A stretch of 42,895 nt of DNA from Apostichopus parvimensis (Eukaryota; Echinodermata; Holothuroidea; Aspidochirotida; Stichopodidae), in contig KN882807.1 of NCBI GenBank assembly GCA_000934455.1, forward strand, positions 94,019 to 136,913, read 5' to 3'. The number at the start of each line of letters is the position of its first letter. The stretch's first letter is position 1. Shown here piece after piece: positions 30,312 through 40,300 of this stretch. The notes beneath the pieces were generated by a model. That model did not search any database, was not told the origin of the DNA, and saw only the letters and a program-made list of their open reading frames with translations. The position numbers and the translations under genes are program-made.

Positions 30312-31540
30312 GCCAAACTCGGGCGATGATGATGATAATACTACATCTCAGCTCGAAAAGAGTCGTAAATCTCGATATAGTCCAAGGAAGGAGAAAAACG
30401 GGGGAAAAGGTTTTCGACGACGTATCGGAATCTGCCCGGTACGGAATCGTCTTGGAGAGTCGACTGAAAGCGGACAGACGATACTTGGTAGACTTTCTCC
30501 GGCTTTGGAGTGTCGCTCTAACAGCTTCACTGATTTTCATAACTGTGTGCCAACTTCAGCCTCCTTCTGTCGAGTGCGGCTGTCTAAAATTGATGTCCTT
30601 GTTCCAGACTCACTTCTTCTTTCCGAGGCTTCAGGATATGTTTTTGTATAAATCTAAACCACGTCGGGCTGGATGTGGCTGCTATCACCAAGAAGATGTG
30701 AAATTTATACTTTATTGGAAACAATATTGTTGTTACATTGATTCAGTGTCTCTGTCCTCTTGGTACCTCTTGGTACCCCTTACATGCCCCTTGGTCCTGT
30801 CAGTGCCTGTTGGTACCCTGATCAGTACTTGTTTGGGGCAAGAAATCATTAAGTCGTACGGTTGTAAGAACATGAATACTTTTTTCAGCTCTTCATATGT
30901 TTCTTTGTCTGGCAGCAAAAAAAGGGACCCATTCAAATGGAACATTAATTCTTGTCACAGCAGCACATGCCTTTTTTTCAGAATTTTGCCCTACATGTGA
31001 CAATTCTGTTAAGTATCCCCACTTTCCGTCCAATCTTTGATAACGTCGATGCCTCAGAAATATTCTACACCTGAGTGTCACATGACTATTGAGGCCTGGA
31101 ATTTCTACAGGGGGATATAAATGAGCTGCGCTTAACCTCTGTGTGAGTACATCTGTGCATGACATGGCACTAAATGTATCTCTTTGCCATGAAAGGGCAA
31201 TTCCTGACGAAATATTGAAAAGGGTAGACAAAAAGATACATTTTGCTTTGAACAGAATATGGAGATATCAGTCTTGATCATTCCAGTCAAGTTAAGGGAC
31301 TTCTTACAATAGTCAGTTAATATAGTACAGGTTTTGCAGTAAGTCCTTAACACCTGTTAAGTTCTGCTGGTATTGTAGAGTAGTTGCATTGACTCGTCCC
31401 TCACAGATTTGTACTCAAACTTGTGCTGAGGCCATCTTTTACAGTTAGGATGGATAATAATGCAAGGGTACATAGTTGTACTCATCCTTACAGCCTTGGT
31501 TAGTACCTCGTATATTCTCGTACCATGTGGCATTTTATCT
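30312..31540 (+). other. Presumed 3' UTR of the KIAA0319L-like gene
   Basis: Sequence after the stop codon. The plus strand stays open from 30326 to 31000 (224 codons), but the product is featureless. I saw no canonical AATAAA on the plus strand before about 33413; an ATTAAA is at 32812-32817. The UTR end is therefore undefined. Confidence 0.4.
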
Positions 31541-31544
31541 CATA

Positions 31545-31775
31545 TCTATACTGTTGTACTCATACTCATGCTGTTGTACTTGTACTCATGCTGTTGTACT
31601 CATACTCATGCTGTTGTACTCATACTCATGCTGTTGTACTCATACTCATGCTGTTGTACTCATACTCACGCTGTTGTACTGGTACTTATGCTGTTGTACT
31701 GGTACTCATGCTGTTGTACTCGTACTCACGCTGTTGTACTGGTACTTATGCTGTTGTACTCGTACTCACGCTGGT
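31545..31775. repeat. 20-bp minisatellite, about 11 copies
   Basis: CTGTTGTACTCATACTCATG and close variants (GGTACTTATG, CGTACTCACG) repeat with an exact 20-base period. Three plus-strand frames stay open because the unit lacks stops, giving shadow reading frames. If gene 1's 3' UTR is long, the array is in it. Confidence 0.9.
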
Positions 31776-31819
31776 GAAATGAGGAATAACCTTAAAACAT
31801 TTGAAAAGGTGAAATAGTA

Positions 31820-34380
31820 CTAGCGGTTGCATTCATATTGTGAGGCACAAAATTGTCTGTATTGGAGTATATGTGTTATGAAACACTGTAAAAAGAAAGG
31901 CCAAATTGTTGTACATTGATCTTCAATTTAGTAGCTTGAAGGGTGCATGCACTTATGTGTGATTGAAGTAAACATAATGAAAAGCAACTGAATTAATGTA
32001 ACCCTTAGTTACCATGAAATGTGTGAATTTTGCATCTCTTTGTTAAACTATCAATGCAATATGAAGCTTTGATGACCGAGAATGGGGAACTAGATTTAAA
32101 CAAACTGCTTTCTCCTTTTTACTTGTAAAGAAAGGCAAACAAACTGACAAGCCAAGTTATATGCCTTTTTTTTTGTTATATGCCGTTAGGCTAACAATAA
32201 CATGTGGTTAGAATGTACACAAGCTTGTTAGTCTATACCGTTAAACCAATTGACATTTAGAAGCATTCGTCAATTGTAATCATGCTGCATGACTTTTGAC
32301 AACATTTCCATATTCACATCTCGTTTCTTGATTCAATCTTATTCTAGCAGAAAAATTGCTGTATGAAAAATCATATACAAAAAAGTTTGACATCAAATAT
32401 ATATTTGCTTATTAGTTTTGAAATGCATTCATATACTCAAGCTAGCTGGAGGGATCATTATTCATGGAGAGATTCATACCAGTCTTTATTGTTAGCTTAT
32501 GCTGTGATAAAGTGGTTCCTAGACCGAGGGATGGGGCCGGGGAGGGGGAGGTTTGTTGAGGGGGAGTTGGGCTCACCTGTTTTATACAGGACATTCCATT
32601 GCTATGTCAGAAAATGGAAGAATTTTTTAGACCGAGTAATTGCGAAGGAGAGTACAGAGATAATTGGTTTATGATTTTTTTTTTTTGCAAAAGGCATTGT
32701 TTATATATTAAGAAAAATATATGGAGGCTTAGATTAATATTGGATAGGTGCTAGCCGACCAAAATCTAATTAATATTGGATAGGTGCTTGCTATCCACCC
32801 TACTCATAAAAATTAAACCTTGAAATTTTTTAATTTTGCTTTCATGATTTTCAATTTTATATCTACATTTCTTTTGCCTTGGGGTGGGGGGAGGGTAGGC
32901 AATGGGGTGGGGACAAAAGAGGTGTGTGCAAATCAATGAAAAACTGGACCTATTCAGTAACAATGAGTGAATTCCTTGTCAAGTAACAGTGTATATATTT
33001 ATTCCAAAAGGCAAAATTTGCAATATCTTCTTTTTTTTCATTCTTACCTTCTTTTTGAGTTACTTTCAAAATATTCTTATCAATTGTTTTCAACTATTTT
33101 CTTCTTCTTTTTATTCCAGTAACTTTGGTGTTTGATGTCCATTTCATAATCGCAGAACACCTAAGTTAAGATTATATATAAAAAAAATTTTAAAAATGGT
33201 GTTAAACAATATCTGTAATAATACGGAGAGATGTGTTGAACATTTAATAATCTTCCCAAAGTGGTTGACATTTCACAGATTTACTTTATTCACAGATTCA
33301 CAGATTTACTTTTATATCATGTTAAGTGGCTGATAATCTTTTGTGTGGTAATAGGATCAGGTGAGGGGTTAAATTTACAGGTGTTTTGATAAACTAATAG
33401 TTTATTACAAACAATAAAACCATTTTGAACCAAAAATCCTGGTTTATGATGCCATGTAAGATTGTGAAAATTCGAATCTATTCGAATGCTAATTTCAACC
33501 AATAAGCCAGAGTTACAATAATTTCATAACAGAGGGTTCTAACCTGAGCCAATTTTGCATATTTAACAACAAAAATGGCACAAAATTGATTAATTGCCAG
33601 TTATAGCTGCATATCCTTGTGTGCGGTGAAAATCATGGAAAACTGAATCTTTAAAGCTAGACTGGCAGTCAGTTAATTGGCTATTTTAACAAATGTAAAA
33701 ATATATAAAGTAATCTTGTGTTAACTGGGGTCTGACTAAGAGACACAAAAAAATATACCAAGTTTAAAATTCAAAATCTTGTTTCATTAATAATGAATGT
33801 CAAAGTACTGTAACATATAAGCCAAGTTTAAAACAACTCAATTCTTAGCTAAATCCGTCTTTGTTGATATATTTTGCAATCTAGTAATACTGTCTTTCAT
33901 TTCAGTAAGTTTGATAGCAAACCATTTATCATTGTATTGTTGATGAGAGGGCAAATCTTGCTCAATTTTGAATTCAAGAAACTTGCACCATTTTTCTATA
34001 TTGAATTTAGAGAATCAATTTTCTTTCCACACCACTTGAATCACCCAGTTACAACTCGCTTCCTAAAAAGAAAAATTCTCATTTAATTTCTTACTAGCTT
34101 GGCCAAAACATACAGAATGGTTCAAATTACATAACTTAATCAGAGACGAGCATCCTGTCACCAGGGTAACATGCAAGGTCATGTGACCACTCATTCAAAG
34201 ATTAGAAAGGTCAACTCAATTCTTTGAAACTTTTTTTGCTGCTTTTATCTTTGAAAATTTGAAACCAAATTTGAAATGCTACTGTTACAGTCTGTGTCCT
34301 AATAACGTAATATTTGAAATTTTCTGTCCTTTTTTTTAAATTAATCAGGCCGACACGACAAGTAGAGGGTACAATACTAA
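31820..34380. other. AT-rich intergenic DNA
   Basis: No gene, element or ordered repeat was recognised on either strand, apart from a short duplicated ATTAATATTGGATAGGTGCT (about 32736 and 32770). Confidence 0.5.
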
Positions 34381-34384
34381 CACA

Positions 34385-34830
34385 AAGTGTGTAGTATCTA
34401 GGGAGTGTGAGCTCAGTGGTTAACGCACGTGCCTGTCAATCATAAGGTCCCGAGTTCGCGTCACTCCAAGATTAATGTATGTCGTCCAGTTACAGAGTTG
34501 TTGACAATTGATAATTCATAATAATGGACGTTAAAATATGAATCTAAGAGCCTGATTGCGGTCAGCTTGCGGCTTCGATAAGCCAATGATGTCTTCTTCG
34601 CGAGTTCCTGCTTGCAGGAGGATCTTAAATACATACCTACATACACACATACATCTATTCCCCTTCAAGGGGAATCGTGCTACACATCTGACGATGATCA
34701 CACAGTCACAGTCTCGATGCAAGGGGACTGGGGTTGAGAGTGGATTAGTCGTTCGGTAGTTTGGTTTTTCGTGCCCAGGTTCTTTCCTGGGTGACTTTTC
34801 ATAAAAGTATTGCTGTCTGTTTCCTGTTTT
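34385..34830 (+). mobile_element. tRNA-headed SINE (second family)
   Basis: It begins GGGAGTGTGAGCTCAGTGGT, with a TCCCGAGTTCGCGTCACTCC B-box/acceptor region (GGGAGTG pairs with CACTCC). The body includes CAGTCTCGATGCAAGGGGAC and GTCGTTCGG, and it ends near a T run. The body is shared with 26182-26271 but not with the SINEs at 13302 and 18198. Exact ends and target duplication were not determined. Confidence 0.6.
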
Positions 34831-35409
34831 TTTTTTTTTTCAATGATTATTCCGAAAAAATCCATGTAAGATTGATTTAAGTACTATTCTGGTGCAATCT
34901 ATTATAAACTGGTGTCAGAAGTGGGATATGTTTGAAAATGTTTATGTATATAATTGGAGGTTACTAGGATGTGACTTAACAAGTGAAAAAGGTTTTCATA
35001 AACAGAGCAAAGATTATTTGTAAGCTATTTTTAATTGAGAAAGGAGAAATAAATATGAGAAGAAAAAAAAACTAAAAGTCATTCATTGTTTTGGAGTTCA
35101 TACGGTGTTAGCATCACGAATATACAATCTGTTTTTAGGTTACCATTTATCAGAATCATTCCTACTCCAAAAAAACTCCTGGTTGTCTTGCCGGCAAACT
35201 AAATTGTTGGATTTTCTAAAGCTCTTTGTGATGTTCAATCAACGTGGGCTACATTGTTGATATAAGTACTAACAATAATGTAGCTATTTGATGATATTGG
35301 TAGGTATGTCATTTATTCCATACGGACAAATATAGTGTCCCATTTTTCAACTACAGAAGTTCTTGTTCACCAATATCCTGAGCTACTATACCAAGGTAGC
35401 ATTTCCCAT

Positions 35410-35715
35410 TGAATTATGCAGGTGTATTTGGCGTTGCACCACACATTTGTGAGAGGGAGGCGCGAAGCGAGGAATTTGCAAAGGGAGGTTCGAAGCCTGT
35501 AGGCAAACTATGTAAGCTTAGCGCCACCATGGGTTGGCACAAAGTGCACAAGCAAATTTTGGCTGAAAATGCCTCCCAGATTGCTGGAAATGGCACTTCC
35601 CAGGCCTTGTAAGTTTCACCAACCTTTTTTTTATTTTAAATTACTAGCGATATAAAAAAAAAACTATGCTCAAGGGGGGGGCGGTCGCCGCCTGTGCCCC
35701 CCCCTCGGGGTCGGG
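35410..35715. mobile_element. Unclassified repeat fragment (GC-rich island)
   Basis: It has GAGGCGCGAAGCGAGG, then CCTCCCAGATTGCTGG...ATGGCACTTCCCAG and a G/C-run block GGGGGGGCGGTCGCCGCCTG. The composition is very different from its AT-rich surroundings, and the style resembles degraded transposon pieces common in marine invertebrate genomes. The plus-strand 67-codon frame has no gene-like context. Confidence 0.35.
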
Positions 35716-35719
35716 TCTG

Positions 35720-37276
35720 ATAGGAACACTCATCTTGCCAGAATAAGTATGGGAAGGGAGAATCAGACTGGTGAAATTAATTAAAATAAGGTTGGTGTTT
35801 CATATTTTGTTAGGGGTGTTGGGGAATTTAAGTTGTTGGGGTGAATCGGGGTATTTTGTAAGGGGTCATGGGGTATTTGTGATGGGGTATTGGATTGTCC
35901 ACACTCACCTGCTATACTCCCTGCCATCCCTTGGCTCCAATGCTGCTTGAGTTACAGGGCCGAGTTGAGCTTTCCAACAATATCTTAGCAGCTTTTGAAT
36001 AAACCCTTATTTTCAGAAAAGGAGAGTAAGAAGTCTCAAGTGTGCTTGTTACTAAAACAGCTGTTACTAAAACAGCATTTTTTATTCAACCAAAAACCCA
36101 TATAAAGAGAGTATAATAATAATAAAACTGGTAGCACTAAATCTGAAATAACATCCTAAATATACAGATTTTGCTTATAATGTTTACAAATAGTTTGTCT
36201 AATTTATGCAAATTCATTAGTTTTAACAAAAACAAAAACCCAATAGGAAGTTTCTAAAAGCTACCTTACATAATCAAACACTGATATTTAAAAGTGTATA
36301 AAAAATAGTACTTTTAACCATAAATACATGAAAATATATTAATATCTGAGAATGTGCAATTTTTGGGATGACAATAGTTTTAAAACTGAGTAGCGTTTAC
36401 TTCTCTCAACTGCAAAATGGTAAAATTTCTCCCATTTCTCATGAATGTGAATTTAATAGAAATAACGATAAAAAAAATATAAAATTACACAGCGAGATGA
36501 CATTCTTCAGCACCAACTTTTTGAGATTAAAAAAATAGTTAAAAGACAGAGTTAAAATATTATTTATTTTATTAGGTAAACATTTCTTTATGTTTGCAAC
36601 ACTTTCTGGGTTAATATTTTAAAAAGCACATAGATTTATGATCAAACAGCTGATGTTGACAAGTGTTGTGTGCTACAAAATCAATGGTAACCATTCCAGA
36701 CCAAGTGTCTTTGTAACAGGGCAGACAACTCCAATTAAGTGTAATTAACCTTCCTTTTGCAATTTCTTCTACAATTATCCTAGTAAGTCACTCAATGGAA
36801 ATTTTCTCCCAAGCAGCAAAAATATTCATGCAAGCACAAACAATCTTGGGTTACAATGGATCACACTTAAAATGTTATTCATGTTTCTGTGTGTTAATTT
36901 ATATCCTACCATGTCTTATGCAACTGCCATGTGAGTTAAAAGACAGCCTACATCTAACACAGGGGCAATACCTACATGACCTGTAGATGTGCTGTCACTG
37001 AAGTGCTGGAAAGACACATACATATTGCCTGCATATCATGGATATCGCTGCGTGACCGTCATATGCCAATACCATCTTTCCTATATATCCCGATAAAAAC
37101 TATTAATATAAAACCATTTAACATCTGAATAATCATTTTCTAGTAGTATACAGCTCGATGGGGAAGGCACATTCCCTAAACTGTCTTGGTTTGAAGGAGG
37201 TAGCCTACTGGCTGGAGGTGACATTTTGCTGGAGGTGGTACTGGTCAGAATTAATGGTCATTTGTTGCGTGTCTTT
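35720..37276. other. Intergenic DNA and presumed 3' UTR of gene 2
   Basis: AT-rich with no recognised gene. Minus-strand AATAAA candidates lie at 36568-36563 and 36086-36081. Confidence 0.4.
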
Positions 37277-37309
37277 CTAGTAGAAAGAATTCCTCAGTCT
37301 CTCTTGCAA
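37277..37309 (-). CDS. Gene 2 last coding exon and stop
   Basis: On the minus strand the acceptor is TTCATTTTCAG. The frame continues as LQERLRNSFY and stops at TAG (37279-37277). The 3' UTR would extend to lower coordinates. Candidate AATAAA signals in minus orientation are near 36568-36563 and 36086-36081, but neither can be assigned from sequence alone. Confidence 0.6.
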   Translation of the reverse strand: MQERLRNSFY

Positions 37310-40300
37310 CTGAAAATGAAAACAAAGAAATAATTTGATAAGGATGATTATTAACCGGAACATATTTTAATAATTCTGTTAGCAACTGAATACTGAATAA
37401 TGACTATGCATTAATGAATATGCATTTAATGAATATGCATTTAATAAATAAGCAGTAATGAATATGCATGAGGAAGTTACAAACTTGACTGGGCGAACCT
37501 ACTTCTATAGAAATACTTTCACGGGCAAATGTGAGGCGAAAAAAACCAATTACGAATTGTAAGAATTATTTGATTACTCCTTAAGATGTTTTGAACTCAC
37601 CAGAGCTTCTTCCTGTCCTGTGGCGACATACGGGGTGGCGAAACTAGACGACGGTGGCTGGTCTTGACCAGGCTGGAGGGAGAGAAGGACAAAACAAAAA
37701 TTAACAAGTTGTAAATAAAAAACTACTTGAGCAGATGCAAGGACAGACACATGCGTAAAAATGTAAGGAATATGTTTTGGAATTTAGTGAATATGAAATT
37801 AAAGGAAACAGTTGGATAACTTGTGAAGAAGTTGTGACTGTGGGGGTGGGGGAGGGGGGTTGAGGAAGAGGATGTAATGATGGTTTATTAGAGTAGGGGG
37901 CGAGTGGAAGGTGGGGGAAGGTGCGGTGAAAAAAAACTGAAGAATTGCATGGTTATATTGGTTAGAAGTAAATTTTGTTGTACATGTAATATAGTCAGGA
38001 GCTATAAGTGTGGTCCTATATGGTGGTGAAGAGGGAGGCACGTGGTGAAGAGGGAGGCGGGTTGTAAAGAGGGAGGCGGGTGGTGAAGAGGGGGGCAGAA
38101 GGGAGGGAGGAATGAAAGGTGAATGGCGACCTATATGTAGAGAGAGGTACATGTGGTCCCCATGTCAGCATAAGAGTGATCTGGAAACATATTTTTATTT
38201 ATTCGGTGTGTGGTTAAAGTGGACACACATGTCACTCATAGGGCAATAGGTGCAACCACTGCCCACCTCACTGACCTACCCACCCCATCCCACCCCCACC
38301 CCAGATGAATGTGTGTTTTTTTTGTGGATGCATGCATTATTAGTATAAGGTAGTGTGAAGGACTTTATATAGAAAAGTTCTAGCTGGAAGCAGAACATTT
38401 TTAGATTCTTGTGAATTAACTGTTGCTCACCAATATTGGGTGGTTTCAAAGTTGTAAAAATTGTAAGGCAGTGGAACAGGTTTGATTCAAATACCAAATG
38501 CTGCCACCAAGAATTTCTTAACAATATTTGATATCGATTGCTAGAAGAGATTTACTACAAGCTTGTACATTCCCTTGTTTTTTTGTCACTAGATTGCATA
38601 CGACCACAACTTCAGAAATTAGCATTTTTCATATATAACAACTCTTTCTGGAACTCTAGCTTTTACAGCATCTGCAAAAATTGAAATTGCCTTAAAAGTG
38701 AATCTGTTCCAATCAGAACTTTCCATTGTGGTGCAACGATTAAAATCCAGACAAACCGAAATGTAATAAACTGGTGGGGGTTCTTCATGAGTTGGTGCAA
38801 GAAGGATAATATCTGTGCCTGCAGCAGGTGCCTGATGTGCAGATGGTACATTAATAGTTTCCCTTTGCTAAACGAGGTAAACAAGATACATGTTAACCTA
38901 ATCAAAACTGTTAGCCTACCATAGCGATGTAAATGCACATGATGTATTGATACATCAGGCAATGGTTAGGCCTGTTGGCCTACCATAGTGATGTAAATGC
39001 ACATGATGTATTGATACATGAGGCGATGGTTAGGCCTATTAGCCTACCTTAGCGATGTAAATGCACATGATGTATTGATACATCAGGCCATGGTTAAGCC
39101 AGTAAGTCTACCACATAAACATATTAATTGATGAGTCTGTTAATCTAACATAAATAAACAAGTTGGTGGGTTAGGCCTGTTAACCAACAATATAGAAAAT
39201 TCAATCGATGAGTTTGTTAACCTAACACATAAAGACATACAAGTTGTTGGGTTAGGCCTGTAAGCCTACCATAGACATTCTAACTGATGAGTCTGTTAAC
39301 CTAACATATAGATATATGGGTTGTTGGGATAGGCCTGTTAGCCTACCACATCAATTGATATGGTTGGCCTGTTGGTCTACCATAGTGATTAGTCTGTTAT
39401 AAACCTTACATATAGGTATACAAGATGGTTGGTTGGCTTGTTAGCCTACCAGATCCACTGATGTGGTAGGCCAGTTGGTCAAAAAGTAAAGATACATGAA
39501 TTGGTGGTATAGGCCTGTTAATACACCTTGTAGAGATATCTATGAGATATTCATTGGGTTAAGTCTACTACAAATAGAACACAATGTTCCACATATGAAA
39601 AGTAAATAAATATCAATTTATATCAATCAATCATCATTTACCAGAGATGAGCCTGGGGTACAAAAAAAATATCCCGGAACTTTGCAAAATTGCGGTACAG
39701 GCTTCAGTTTGCGTATGCTACAGTGTGTTAGGATAATAGTTTTTGTCCCCGAGGTAAAAAAGAAATCACGGATATTCCGCGAATTCGCGGAAAAAGCTCA
39801 TGCCTGATTTACACTTGCTACACTTGCCACAAGTGGCAACAGATTCAAAGGTCCCTCTGACAATAAATGAATTTGAAGCCCGGATATTTAATAAATTTAT
39901 ATCAAGTATTTATGTAACTCACAGCAGGATAACTAGCTGGTGCTGGATACTGGCCATGTGCTGGTGGGTGTCCAGCCATTGGATTGTCAAAGCCATGATT
40001 GACATGATACAACTCTGGCTCCCTCTCAATATGTCTGTGTCGATGACTATCTAATTCCTGTTTCCAAGCGAGAGAGAGAAAAAAACAGTCTGCGATGACA
40101 GGCCGCAAGTTTTCCTAGGAAATTCCTGATTCTATGAACCTACCATATAGACATTCTAGCTGATGAGTCTGTTAACCTAACATATAGATATATGGGTTGT
40201 TGGGATAGGCTTGTTAGCCTACCACATCAATTGATATGGTTAGCTGATTGCTGATTTTCAGTAATATTTTATACCAAGCTTATGCAGTCAAATATTACAC

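Noticed and set aside
30326..31000. 224-codon plus-strand open frame just after the gene 1 stop
   Set aside because: It starts 15 bases after the stop codon in another frame and shows no domain, no biased codon use and no splice context. It is most likely chance within the 3' UTR, though its length is noteworthy.
31460..31817. Three overlapping Cys/Tyr/His-rich open frames
   Set aside because: Artefacts of a stop-free 20-bp minisatellite.
37799..38152. 117-codon minus-strand Pro/Ser-rich frame in gene 2's region
   Set aside because: Low-complexity pyrimidine-rich composition on that strand, with no splice sites in the right phase.
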